Shown piece after piece: positions 1 to 6,375 of a stretch of DNA of 6,748 nucleotides (within the stretch, counting starts at the first letter, position 1; each line of letters starts with the position of its first letter). The position numbers and the translations under genes were made by a program. Origin of the DNA: Gammaproteobacteria bacterium (GTDB taxonomy: Bacteria > Pseudomonadota > Gammaproteobacteria > Steroidobacterales > Steroidobacteraceae); NCBI GenBank assembly GCA_019242385.1, contig JAFAVO010000144.1:1-6748 (forward strand), in the 5' to 3' direction. The notes under the pieces are model-generated. The model worked only from the letters and a program-made list of their open reading frames with translations, did no database searches and was not told the origin of the DNA.

Positions 1-93
1 TGATTCGACCACCGAACAGCGCTCCTCCTGGTGCATCGCTGCGCGGCCATTACTGGCAGGAAACGGTCGACAACCGGATATGCCTTGCCCTGA
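1..93. other. No recognisable gene (upstream flank of the phosphorylase remnant)
   Basis: I see no product I can name in these 93 bases. The reading frame that carries the phosphorylase fragment is closed here by a TGA at 91-93. Another plus frame is open from base 3 to base 182, but its translation resembles no family I know. I could not find a convincing sigma70 promoter. Together with the remnant (94-396) and the short spacer 397-438, this makes a stretch of about 438 bases at the left end with no intact gene. Confidence 0.5.
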
Positions 94-396
94 GTGTGTC
101 GCACGCTACCGGTGCGGGCAATTCAGTTTTCCGGCGCGGACAACACCTTCTACGAGCGCCGACTCATCTTCGACAAGGTGATTGAGCCGAACGCTGCCAC
201 GCTACGCGATCAATTCGAAGTGTTCGCGCTCTCGGTAAGAGACGTTCTCTCCCAGCGCGGGGTGCTCACGACCGAGACCTATTCCCGGCAGAATCCAAAG
301 CACATCTACTATCTCTCCATGGAATATCTGCTCGGCCGCTCGCTGGCCAACAACGTCATGAACCTGACATTGGAGCGGGAGGCAGAGCAAGCGGTA
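94..396 (+). pseudogene. glgP: Glycogen/alpha-glucan phosphorylase, N-terminal remnant
   Basis: Intact GlgP releases glucose-1-phosphate from glycogen or other alpha-1,4-glucans using pyridoxal phosphate, and is usually about 800 residues or more. Only about 100 residues survive here. The core of the fragment is FALSVRDVLSQR (about residues 44-55) followed by IYYLSMEYLLGRSLANNVMN (71-90), which is the highly conserved N-terminal block of the family. Similarity stops after about residue 101, just before the point where GlgP normally reads into its glycine-rich GLGNGGLGRLAAC block. That block and the whole catalytic C-terminal domain with the PLP lysine are absent. The frame stays open to 840, but everything past 438 is antisense to guaA and meaningless. 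The first in-frame start after the TGA at 91-93 is the GTG at 94; whether the original start is retained is unclear. Hand counts give 32/60 GC for 301-360 and 31/60 for 361-420, against 42/60 for 661-720 in guaA, suggesting foreign origin. Identification of the family is firm; pseudogene status follows from the truncation. Confidence 0.85.
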
Positions 397-438
397 TACA
401 GAGACAAATATCAGCAGGCAAACGAACCCGACCCGGAG
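397..438. other. Spacer between phosphorylase remnant and guaA stop
   Basis: These 42 bases hold the 3' breakpoint of the phosphorylase fragment and the start of the region downstream of guaA, whose stop is at 441-439 on the minus strand. No stable hairpin followed by a T run is visible for guaA. The only symmetry is an 11-base palindrome at 435-445 with a one-base centre, too tight to fold as a terminator. Confidence 0.4.
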
Positions 439-2064
439 TTACTCCCACTCGATGGTCGCGGGCGGCTTGCCGGAGATGTCGTACACCACGCGCGAGATAC
501 CCGCGATCTCATTCACGATGCGCCGCGAGACATGGTCGAGGAATTCATAGGGCAGGCGTGCCCAGTGCGCCGTCATGAAGTCCACTGTCTCTACTGCACG
601 CAGCGCGATCACGTAGTCGTAGCGCCGGCCATCGCCCATGACCCCGACCGAGCGCACCGGCAGGAACACCGCGAACGCCTGGCTCACGCGGTCGTAGAGG
701 TCGTGCCGGCGCAGCTCGTCGATGAAGATCGCATCGGCGCGCCGCAGCAGCTCGGCATACTCCTTGCGCACCGCGCCGAGGATGCGCACCCCGAGACCCG
801 GACCGGGAAAGGGGTGACGGTAGACCATCTCGCGTGGTAACCCGAGCTCCACCCCGAGCCGCCGCACCTCGTCCTTGAAGAGCTCGCGCAGTGGCTCGAT
901 GAGCTGCAGATGCATGCGCTCGGGCAGTCCGCCGACGTTGTGATGCGACTTGATGACTTGCGCCTTGCCGGTCCGCGCCCCGGCGGACTCGATCACATCC
1001 GGGTAGATGGTGCCCTGAGCGAGGAAGCGCACGCCGCGCAGCCGCTGCGCCTCCTCCTCGAACACTTCGATGAAGGTGCGGCCGATGATCTTGCGCTTGG
1101 CTTCCGGATCCTCGATCCCGGCGAGTGCGCCGAGGAAGCGCGCCTCGGCATCGACGCGGATGACGTGCACACCGAGATGCTCGCCAAAAGTGCGCATCAC
1201 CTGATCGCCTTCGCCCAGGCGCAGCAGGCCATGATCGACGAACACGCAGGTGAGCTGATCGCCGATCGCCCGGTGGAGGAGTGCGGCGACTACCGAGGAG
1301 TCGACCCCGCCGGAAAGACCCAACAGCACCGTGCCGGTCCCGACCTGTGCACGCACCCGCTCGATGGCATCGGCGAGGATGTTGCCGGTGCTCCACAGGG
1401 CATCTGCAGCGCAGATCTCACGCACGAAGCGCTCGAGCAGCCGCGTGCCCTGCGCGGTGTGTGTGACCTCGGGGTGGAACTGCACGCCATAGAAACGGCG
1501 CCGCTCATCGCTCATCGCAGCGAACGGGATGCTGGCGGTACTGGCAGTGGCAACGAACCCGGGTGGCAGCGCGGCGACGCGGTCGCCGTGGCTCATCCAG
1601 ACATCGAGCACGCAGCCGCCGGCGGCATTGCGCCGGTCTTCGAGGTGATCGAGCAGGCGCGAGGCACCCGTGACCGTGACCTCTGCGTAGCCGAACTCCC
1701 GCTCGCTGGAGGCGGCCACCTGGCCGCCGAGCTGCTGCGCCATGGTCTGCATGCCATAGCAGATGCCCAGCACCGGCACGCCGAGCTCGAACACCGCTGC
1801 CGGCGCGTGCGGCGCCCGCGCGGCGAGCACCGACTCAGGTCCGCCGGAGAGGATCACACCGCGCGGCGCAAAGGCGCGCACCTGTGCATCGCTCATATCC
1901 CACGGGTGGATCTCGCAGTACACCCCGAGCTCGCGCACGCGCCGCGCAATCAGCTGGGTGTACTGCGCGCCAAAGTCCAGGATCAGGATGCGATGGGCGT
2001 GGATGTCGGGGTGCGCACCGAAGCTGGCGGGAGTGCCGGCTGCTGCTTGGAGTACGCTCGCCAC
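439..2064 (-). CDS. guaA: GMP synthase (glutamine-hydrolysing)
   Basis: Cytoplasmic enzyme that converts XMP, ATP and glutamine to GMP, the last step of de novo GMP synthesis. The 541-residue protein has all the expected parts. The N-terminal class I glutamine amidotransferase domain (about 24-220) carries the nucleophile Cys102 in GICYGMQT and the triad partners His197 and Glu199 in VQFHPEVTH. The ATP-pyrophosphatase domain (about 225-410) carries the PP-loop SGGVDSS at 251-257. The C-terminal dimerisation domain includes HPFPGPGLGVRILG (417-430) and ends in the typical SGKPPATIEWE. I chose the GTG at 2064 because there is no ATG between the guaB stop and the conserved HRILILDFGAQYTQL block. 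It gives a tail of roughly 14 residues more than usual and leaves a 7-base gap to guaB. The frame runs further upstream to 2463, but that part lies inside guaB and is a shadow. No good Shine-Dalgarno sequence is correctly placed; the AAGGAGG ahead of it is too far upstream, so translation is probably coupled to guaB. Confidence 0.97.
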   Translation of the reverse strand: MASVLQAAAGTPASFGAHPDIHAHRILILDFGAQYTQLIARRVRELGVYCEIHPWDMSDAQVRAFAPRGVILSGGPESVLAARAPHAPAAVFELGVPVLGICYGMQTMAQQLGGQVAASSEREFGYAEVTVTGASRLLDHLEDRRNAAGGCVLDVWMSHGDRVAALPPGFVATASTASIPFAAMSDERRRFYGVQFHPEVTHTAQGTRLLERFVREICAADALWSTGNILADAIERVRAQVGTGTVLLGLSGGVDSSVVAALLHRAIGDQLTCVFVDHGLLRLGEGDQVMRTFGEHLGVHVIRVDAEARFLGALAGIEDPEAKRKIIGRTFIEVFEEEAQRLRGVRFLAQGTIYPDVIESAGARTGKAQVIKSHHNVGGLPERMHLQLIEPLRELFKDEVRRLGVELGLPREMVYRHPFPGPGLGVRILGAVRKEYAELLRRADAIFIDELRRHDLYDRVSQAFAVFLPVRSVGVMGDGRRYDYVIALRAVETVDFMTAHWARLPYEFLDHVSRRIVNEIAGISRVVYDISGKPPATIEWE

Positions 2065-2071
2065 GGCTACT

Positions 2072-3538
2072 TCAGGACACCCGGTAGTTGGGTGCCTCCT
2101 TGGTGATGCTGACATCGTGCACGTGGCTCTCGCGCACTCCGGCGCTGGTGATGCGCACGAATACCGGCCGGGTGCGCATCTCGGTGATGTTGCGGCTCCC
2201 GGTATAGCCCATGGCGGCGCGCAGTCCGCCGGAGAGCTGGTGCAGGATCGTGACCACGCTCCCCTTGTAGGGCACACGCCCCTCCACCCCCTCCGGGACG
2301 AGCTTCTCGAGCTCGCTGGCGGCATCCTGGAAGTAACGATCGGCGGAGCCGTGGCGCTCGGCCATCGCGCCGAGGGAGCCCATGCCGCGATACGACTTGT
2401 ACGAGGCACCCTGGTAGAGCTCGACTTCCCCGGGTGACTCCTCGGTCCCGGCGAACAGTCCACCGATCATGACCGCGTGCGCCCCGGCCACGATCGCCTT
2501 GGCGATGTCGCCCGAGAAGCGGATGCCGCCATCGGAGATCACCGGCACATCCACATCCTTGAGGGCCGCGGCCACGTTGGCCACTGCCGAGATCTGCGGT
2601 ACCCCGACTCCGGCCACCACTCGCGTCGTGCAGATCGAGCCTGGGCCGATACCGACCTTGACCGCATCGGCGCCGGCTTCGACCAGGGCACGCGCGGCCT
2701 CCGAGGTGGCGATGTTCCCCGCGATCACCTGACTGTCCGCCCACTTCGCCTTGATACGTTTCACCGTCTCGATGACCCCGCGCGAATGACCGTGCGCGGT
2801 GTCGACCACGACGAGGTCCACACCCGCCTCGCGCAGCGCGGCGACTCGCTCGAGCGTGTCGGGCGTGGTGCCGACCGCGGCGCCGACGCGCAGCCGACCG
2901 CCCTCGTCCTTGCAGGCGCGGGGAAACTCGTTGGCCTTCTGGAAATCCTTGACGGTGATCATGCCGACGAGCTCATGCGAGCCATTGACCACCAGCAGCT
3001 TCTCGATGCGGTGCTTGTGGAGCAGCGCCAGCACCTGCTCCTTGGGAGCATCTTCGCGCACCGTCACCAGCCGCTCCTGCGGGGTCATTACGGAGGACAC
3101 CGGGGCCTCGAGTTTGTCCTCGAAGCGCAGGTCACGGTGCGTCACGATGCCGACCGCCTTGCGGCCGACGACCACCGGCACGCCCGAGATGCCGCGCGAG
3201 CGCGTCAGGTCGAGCACCTCACGGATGGTCATGTTGGGCGAGACGGTGATCGGGTCGCGGATCACGCCACTCTCGAACTTCTTGACCCGGCCCACCTCGC
3301 GCGCCTGCGCCTCGATGGTCATGCTCTTGTGAACGATGCCGATGCCGCCTTCCTGCGCGATGGTGATCGCCAGGCGCGCCTCGGTCACGGTGTCCATGGC
3401 GGCCGACAGCAGCGGCACGTTCAGCCGGATGCGGCGCGTGACTTGGGTGGAGAGATCGACCTCGCGGGGCAGGATTTCCGAGTAGGCCGGAACCAGGAGA
3501 ACGTCGTCGAAGGTGAGAGCTTCTTCGAGGATGCGCAT
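2072..3538 (-). CDS. guaB: Inosine-5'-monophosphate dehydrogenase
   Basis: Oxidises IMP to XMP with NAD+, the committed step toward guanine nucleotides, as a cytoplasmic tetramer. The protein is 488 residues, the same length as E. coli GuaB. It begins with the family N-terminus LEEALTFDDVLLVPAYS. Two CBS domains (about 92-205, the Bateman module) are inserted in the TIM barrel; they typically bind adenine or guanine nucleotides and tune activity. The catalytic loop GIGPGSICTT (296-305) contains the active-site Cys303. The phosphate-binding DGGIRFSGDIAKA lies at 336-348, and the mobile flap with the Arg401-Tyr402 pair (RYF) is present. It ends ESHVHDVSITKEAPNYRVS. I chose the ATG at 3538 because it matches the usual start. 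A TTG two codons upstream (3544) is in frame but overlaps the -10 box described separately. First gene of guaBA, with guaA 7 bases downstream. All key residues are intact. Confidence 0.97.
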   Translation of the reverse strand: MRILEEALTFDDVLLVPAYSEILPREVDLSTQVTRRIRLNVPLLSAAMDTVTEARLAITIAQEGGIGIVHKSMTIEAQAREVGRVKKFESGVIRDPITVSPNMTIREVLDLTRSRGISGVPVVVGRKAVGIVTHRDLRFEDKLEAPVSSVMTPQERLVTVREDAPKEQVLALLHKHRIEKLLVVNGSHELVGMITVKDFQKANEFPRACKDEGGRLRVGAAVGTTPDTLERVAALREAGVDLVVVDTAHGHSRGVIETVKRIKAKWADSQVIAGNIATSEAARALVEAGADAVKVGIGPGSICTTRVVAGVGVPQISAVANVAAALKDVDVPVISDGGIRFSGDIAKAIVAGAHAVMIGGLFAGTEESPGEVELYQGASYKSYRGMGSLGAMAERHGSADRYFQDAASELEKLVPEGVEGRVPYKGSVVTILHQLSGGLRAAMGYTGSRNITEMRTRPVFVRITSAGVRESHVHDVSITKEAPNYRVS

Positions 3539-3543
3539 GCGCA

Positions 3544-3572
3544 ATTGTAAGCGCTCGCCTCACCCCGGTAAA
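3544..3572 (-). promoter_or_regulatory. Candidate sigma70 promoter for guaBA
   Basis: Read on the minus strand, TTTACC (3572-3567) is followed by a 17-base spacer and TACAAT (3549-3544). These match 4 of 6 positions of TTGACA and 5 of 6 of TATAAT with ideal spacing. It is the best promoter in the 54-base gap between the two divergent ATG codons. The -10 box ends only 5 bases before the guaB ATG, so a start about 7 bases downstream of it would fall on or next to the A of ATG. The predicted mRNA therefore has little or no leader. Inferred from sequence only. Confidence 0.55.
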
Positions 3573-3580
3573 CCTCGTGC

Positions 3581-3586
3581 TATGGT
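3581..3586 (+). promoter_or_regulatory. Candidate -10 box for xseA
   Basis: TATGGT lies 6 bases before the xseA ATG at 3593 and matches 4 of 6 positions of TATAAT, including the key first TA and last T. No good -35 is seen at the right distance (CTCACC at 3559-3564 matches only 3 of 6). As with guaB, a transcript starting at the normal distance would begin at about the A of ATG, and no ribosome binding site precedes it. Weak on its own. Confidence 0.25.
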
Positions 3587-3592
3587 GCTCTC

Positions 3593-5023
3593 ATGTCCGC
3601 CGGCTACGAAATTGGCGCGGTACCGACGCCCACACGGGACGTCTACAGCGTCTCGCGGCTCAACCGCGAGGTGCGCGTGCTGCTCGAGCGTGGCCTCGGG
3701 GTGTTGTGGGTCGAGGGCGAGCTGTCGAACTTTTCCCAGCCGCCCTCCGGGCACTGGTATTTCTCCCTCAAGGACCGGGATGCGCAGCTGCGCTGCGCCA
3801 TGTATCGCGCAAAGAACTCCCTGGTGGGCTTCACGCCGCGCGCCGGCATGCAGCTGCTGGTGCGCGGACGCATCAGCCTGTACGAGCCGAAAGGCGAATT
3901 CCAGCTGCTCGTCGAGCACCTGGAGGAAGCCGGGGTCGGCGCACTGCGGCGCGAGTTCGAGCGGCTGAAGATCCGGCTCGCCGCCGAGGGCCTGTTCGCG
4001 CAGGAGCGCAAACGCGCGCTGCCGCGTTTTCCGCGGCGCATCGGCATCATTACCTCCCCGACGGGCGCGGCGATCCGCGACATCCTGAAGACTCTGGCGC
4101 GGCGCTATCCGCCGGCAGCGGTGCTCATCTATCCGAGCGCGGTGCAGGGCGCGGCCGCCGTTCCGACGCTCGTGGCGGCACTGACCACGGCCTCCAGACG
4201 CGCCGAATGCGATGTGCTGATCCTCGCCCGCGGCGGCGGCTCGCTGGAGGACCTGTGGGCCTTCAACGATGAGCGGGTGGCGCGCGCGATTCACGGCTGC
4301 GCATTGCCGCTGGTGAGTGGAGTCGGGCACGAGATCGACTTCACCATCGCCGACTTCGTCGCCGATGTGCGCGCTCCGACACCTTCGGCCGCCGCGGAGA
4401 TGGTGGTGCCCGACCGGCACGCCTGCCTCGAGGCTCTCGGCCGCACGGCGCAACGCATGCAGACCGGAATGCGCCGCGAGCTGCGCACGCTCCATGCGCG
4501 GCTCGAGTCAGTCAGCCGGCGGCTCGGCCGCGAGCATCCCGGCGTGCGTCTGCAACAGCAGCTGCAGCGCCTCGATGAATTCTCGCAGCGCCTCGCCGGC
4601 AGCACCCGCGGCACGCTGCACCGCGAGGGGCAGCGGCTCGCCGAGCTGCGCGCCCGGCTGCAACAGCACTCCCCGAGACACGCGCTCGGCGCATGGGCTG
4701 CGCGCAACCAGTCCCTGCAGCTGCGCCTCGCGCGCGCCATGGGTGAGCACTCCTCGCGTACCGGAGCCGGCGTCGAGGAGTTGCGGGCGCGTCTCGAGCG
4801 GGCCGGCCGCGAGCGGATCAACAGATCTGCGCAGCGGCTCGCGCTCGCACAGCGCGCGCTCGATGCGGTGAGCCCGCTCGCCACCGTGGCGCGCGGCTTT
4901 GCGATCGTGAAGCGCGCCGATGGCACCGTGCTCACCGATGCGGCTGCGGTGGGGATCGGCGAGGAGATCGAGGCGCGGCTCACGCGCGGCAGCGTGACGG
5001 CCCGTGTGACCGGAAGGAAATGA
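3593..5023 (+). CDS. xseA: Exodeoxyribonuclease VII large subunit
   Basis: Catalytic subunit of exonuclease VII, which degrades single-stranded DNA from both ends to short oligonucleotides in repair; it acts with several copies of the small subunit XseB. The 476-residue protein fits the family. An N-terminal OB-fold for DNA binding spans about 15-115 (LWVEGELSNF, GHWYFSLKD). The catalytic domain (about 140-275) contains GIITSPTGAAIRDIL, LARGGGSLEDLWAFNDE and SGVGHEIDFTIADFVAD. Asp163, Arg213, His246 and Asp249 line up at a constant offset of 8 with E. coli Asp155, Arg205, His238 and Asp241, which I recall as functionally essential. The region 280-420 is long, rich in Arg, Gln, Leu and Glu, and predicted coiled coil, the usual XseB-binding arm. 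The C-terminus RGFAIVKRADGTVL is the family closing domain. It is divergent from guaBA, and its stop overlaps the next start as ATGA. xseB is not in this window. The ATG at 3593 has no obvious ribosome binding site. Confidence 0.96.
   Translation: MSAGYEIGAVPTPTRDVYSVSRLNREVRVLLERGLGVLWVEGELSNFSQPPSGHWYFSLKDRDAQLRCAMYRAKNSLVGFTPRAGMQLLVRGRISLYEPKGEFQLLVEHLEEAGVGALRREFERLKIRLAAEGLFAQERKRALPRFPRRIGIITSPTGAAIRDILKTLARRYPPAAVLIYPSAVQGAAAVPTLVAALTTASRRAECDVLILARGGGSLEDLWAFNDERVARAIHGCALPLVSGVGHEIDFTIADFVADVRAPTPSAAAEMVVPDRHACLEALGRTAQRMQTGMRRELRTLHARLESVSRRLGREHPGVRLQQQLQRLDEFSQRLAGSTRGTLHREGQRLAELRARLQQHSPRHALGAWAARNQSLQLRLARAMGEHSSRTGAGVEELRARLERAGRERINRSAQRLALAQRALDAVSPLATVARGFAIVKRADGTVLTDAAAVGIGEEIEARLTRGSVTARVTGRK
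5012..5017 (+). promoter_or_regulatory. Ribosome binding site of the M23 peptidase gene
   Basis: GGAAGG lies at the very end of xseA, 2 bases before the ATG at 5020. It is a purine-rich Shine-Dalgarno-like sequence, though closer to the start than usual. With the ATGA stop/start overlap it supports translation of the peptidase by ribosomes finishing xseA. Confidence 0.4.
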
Positions 5024-5895
5024 GACGGCGGCGCGCAGTCATTGCGGTTCTCCTCGCCCAATCGGCGCTGGCGACGACTCCGCAGCCGCAGCCGCTGTCA
5101 CCACCCCAGGAGGAGCGTGTGCCCGGCGGGGTAGCCCTCCTTGAGGTCCAGGGGCCCTCCGCGGATGCCCCGCGAGTCAGCTTCGATGGCCGCCGGGTGC
5201 TCGTCGTGCGCATGCAGGATCACTGGCTGGCGGTCGTCGGCATCCCGCTCGGGCAGATACCAGGTCCGGCCGCAGTGCGCATCGAGGATGGCCCGGCCGC
5301 GGGCAGGACGGTCGACTTCCAGATCGCCGACAAGCAGTACAGCGTCCAGCACCTGACCGTTGCGCCGCGTCAGGTGGACCTCTCCGCAGCCGATCTGGCG
5401 CGCGTCAACCGCGAGGTGCCGCGGCTGCACCGGGACACCGGCACCTACAGCGAGCACACGCCGGTGACGCTGCGCTTGCTGCAGCCGGTTCCGGGCGTGC
5501 GCTCGAGCTCTTACGGCATGCGGCGGGTATTCAACAACGAGTCCCGCAATCCACACAGCGGCATGGACATCGCCGCAGCCCTCGGGACGCCGGTGCGCGC
5601 TGCCGCGAGCGGCCGGGTCCTCGATACGGGTAACTTCTTCTTCAACGGCAACACCGTGATCCTCGATCACGGTCGCGGCCTGCTCACGATGTATTGCCAC
5701 TTGAGCGCGATCGGCGTGAAGCGCGGCGAGCAGGTGCAGGCCGGAGCGATCATCGGCAAGGTGGGAGCGACCGGACGCGTCACCGGCCCGCATCTGCACT
5801 TCGGCGTGGCGCTCAATGGTACCTTCGTCGATCCGGCGCTTTTTCTGATAGAGCCCTCAGCACCCGTGAGCGAGGCGCATGATGGTGCGGGCTGA
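5020..5895 (+). CDS. Exported M23-family zinc metallopeptidase (peptidoglycan endopeptidase)
   Basis: Likely cuts peptide cross-links of peptidoglycan in the periplasm. The 291-residue protein starts with an Arg-rich n-region (MRRRR) and a short hydrophobic segment ending ALA (about residue 18), a plausible signal peptide. Residues about 35-115 look like a beta-rich domain leading into KQYSVQHLTVAPRQVDLS, a linker found in this peptidase subgroup. The catalytic LytM/M23 domain spans about 150-275. Zinc ligands His179 and Asp183 are in HSGMD and His260 in GPHLHFG; the other catalytic histidines are His227 (MYCHLS) and His258. All are present, so it should be active rather than an EnvC/NlpD-like degenerate activator. 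It overlaps xseA by 4 bases (ATGA) and tadA by 17 bases, so it sits in the middle of a tightly packed operon. Whether it trims cross-links for growth, septation or recycling cannot be told from sequence. I know no established gene symbol. Confidence 0.9.
   Translation: MRRRRAVIAVLLAQSALATTPQPQPLSPPQEERVPGGVALLEVQGPSADAPRVSFDGRRVLVVRMQDHWLAVVGIPLGQIPGPAAVRIEDGPAAGRTVDFQIADKQYSVQHLTVAPRQVDLSAADLARVNREVPRLHRDTGTYSEHTPVTLRLLQPVPGVRSSSYGMRRVFNNESRNPHSGMDIAAALGTPVRAAASGRVLDTGNFFFNGNTVILDHGRGLLTMYCHLSAIGVKRGEQVQAGAIIGKVGATGRVTGPHLHFGVALNGTFVDPALFLIEPSAPVSEAHDGAG
5872..5875 (+). promoter_or_regulatory. Ribosome binding site of tadA
   Basis: GAGG lies 3 bases before the ATG at 5879 and 6 bases before the adjacent in-frame ATG at 5882. 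The spacing favours the second ATG, which would shorten TadA by one residue. The site is inside the M23 peptidase coding sequence. Confidence 0.4.
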
Positions 5896-6349
5896 TGCCA
5901 CCAACGACAGCACTTACATGCGCGCTGCGCTTGAGCACGCACGCGCCGCGGCGGCGGTCGGCGAGGTACCGGTCGGCGCGGTGCTGGTACGGGCTGAGGC
6001 CATCATCGCCGCCGGACACAACAGCCCCATCTCCAGTCACGATCCCACGGCACACGCCGAGATCGCCGCGCTGCGTGCCGGAGGCCAGGTGCTCGGCAGC
6101 TATCGACTCACCGATACCACGCTTTACGTGACGCTCGAGCCGTGCGTGATGTGCGCGGCCGCGATGGTCCATGCACGGGTGCGCCGCCTCGTGTTCGGCA
6201 CCTGGGATCCGCGCGCCGGCGGGGCCGGGAGCGTCATCAACGTGTTCGCGCTCCCTGGTCTCAACCACCGCGTCGATGCGTTCGGTGGGGTGTTGATGGA
6301 TGAGTGCGCGGCGCTGCTGCAGGTGTTCTTCACGCAGCGCCGCAGCTGA
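5879..6349 (+). CDS. tadA: tRNA-specific adenosine deaminase (A34 to inosine)
   Basis: Deaminates the wobble adenosine of tRNA-Arg(ACG) to inosine so that one tRNA can read CGU, CGC and CGA; in most bacteria it is essential. The 156-residue protein is a complete single-domain cytidine/deoxycytidylate-type deaminase. The zinc ligand His59 and catalytic Glu61 are in HDPTAHAEI, and zinc ligands Cys89 and Cys92 are in LEPCVMCAAAM. GEVPVGAVLV (28-37) and GHNSPI (46-51) are the usual active-site flank. The tail WDPRAGGAGSVINV...GLNHRVDAFGGVL is the segment that separates TadA from free-base deaminases. Two ATG codons are adjacent, at 5879 and 5882; GAGG spacing slightly favours 5882. The gene overlaps the M23 peptidase by 17 bases and is the last of the xseA-peptidase-tadA run. 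In E. coli, as I recall, tadA neighbours mltF, as here, though here the two genes converge. Confidence 0.96.
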   Translation: MMVRADATNDSTYMRAALEHARAAAAVGEVPVGAVLVRAEAIIAAGHNSPISSHDPTAHAEIAALRAGGQVLGSYRLTDTTLYVTLEPCVMCAAAMVHARVRRLVFGTWDPRAGGAGSVINVFALPGLNHRVDAFGGVLMDECAALLQVFFTQRRS

Positions 6350-6375
6350 GCGCCAAGCTGGCGCAGATCAGCTGC
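6342..6375. terminator. Candidate bidirectional hairpin spanning the tadA and mltF stops
   Basis: The left arm 6342-6355 pairs fully with 6359-6364 plus 6368-6375. This gives a 14-bp GC-rich stem with a 3-base loop (6356-6358) and a 3-base bulge (6365-6367) on one side. The tadA stop (6347-6349) pairs in part with the mltF stop complement (6368-6370), so the element straddles the 18-base gap of the convergent pair. It has no T run on either side, so it is not a canonical intrinsic terminator. It may limit read-through or protect both 3' ends. Function is inferred. Confidence 0.5.

Noticed and set aside
3..182. Open plus-strand frame of 60 codons at the left edge
   Set aside because: Its translation resembles no family I know, it has no start in view and it overlaps the phosphorylase frame; likely chance.
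435..445. 11-base palindrome over the guaA stop
   Set aside because: A one-base centre cannot form a hairpin loop and there is no T run, so it is not a terminator; probably coincidence.
397..840. Continuation of the phosphorylase frame past the remnant
   Set aside because: From 439 on it is antisense to guaA and shows no phosphorylase similarity, so it is not a real C-terminal fusion.
910..2106. A 398-codon plus-strand open frame opposite guaA
   Set aside because: It is antisense to an intact guaA, matches no family and has the biased composition expected of a shadow frame in GC-rich DNA.
2065..2463. Upstream extension of the guaA frame to a start at 2463
   Set aside because: It lies wholly within the 3' part of guaB in another frame and has no GuaA similarity; GuaA is complete from 2064.
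3539..3544. TTG start for guaB two codons upstream of the ATG
   Set aside because: The TTG overlaps the likely -10 box, and the family usually begins at the MRI-type ATG; 488 residues equals the E. coli length.
2477..3550. A 357-codon plus-strand open frame opposite guaB
   Set aside because: Fully antisense to guaB with every catalytic motif intact on the other strand; the His/Arg/Asp-rich product is a typical mirror of a GC-rich gene.
3560..4495. A 311-codon minus-strand open frame opposite xseA
   Set aside because: Shadow of xseA; no recognisable domain.
5098..5799. A 233-codon minus-strand open frame opposite the M23 peptidase
   Set aside because: Shadow frame; the M23 zinc motifs on the plus strand show which strand is coding.
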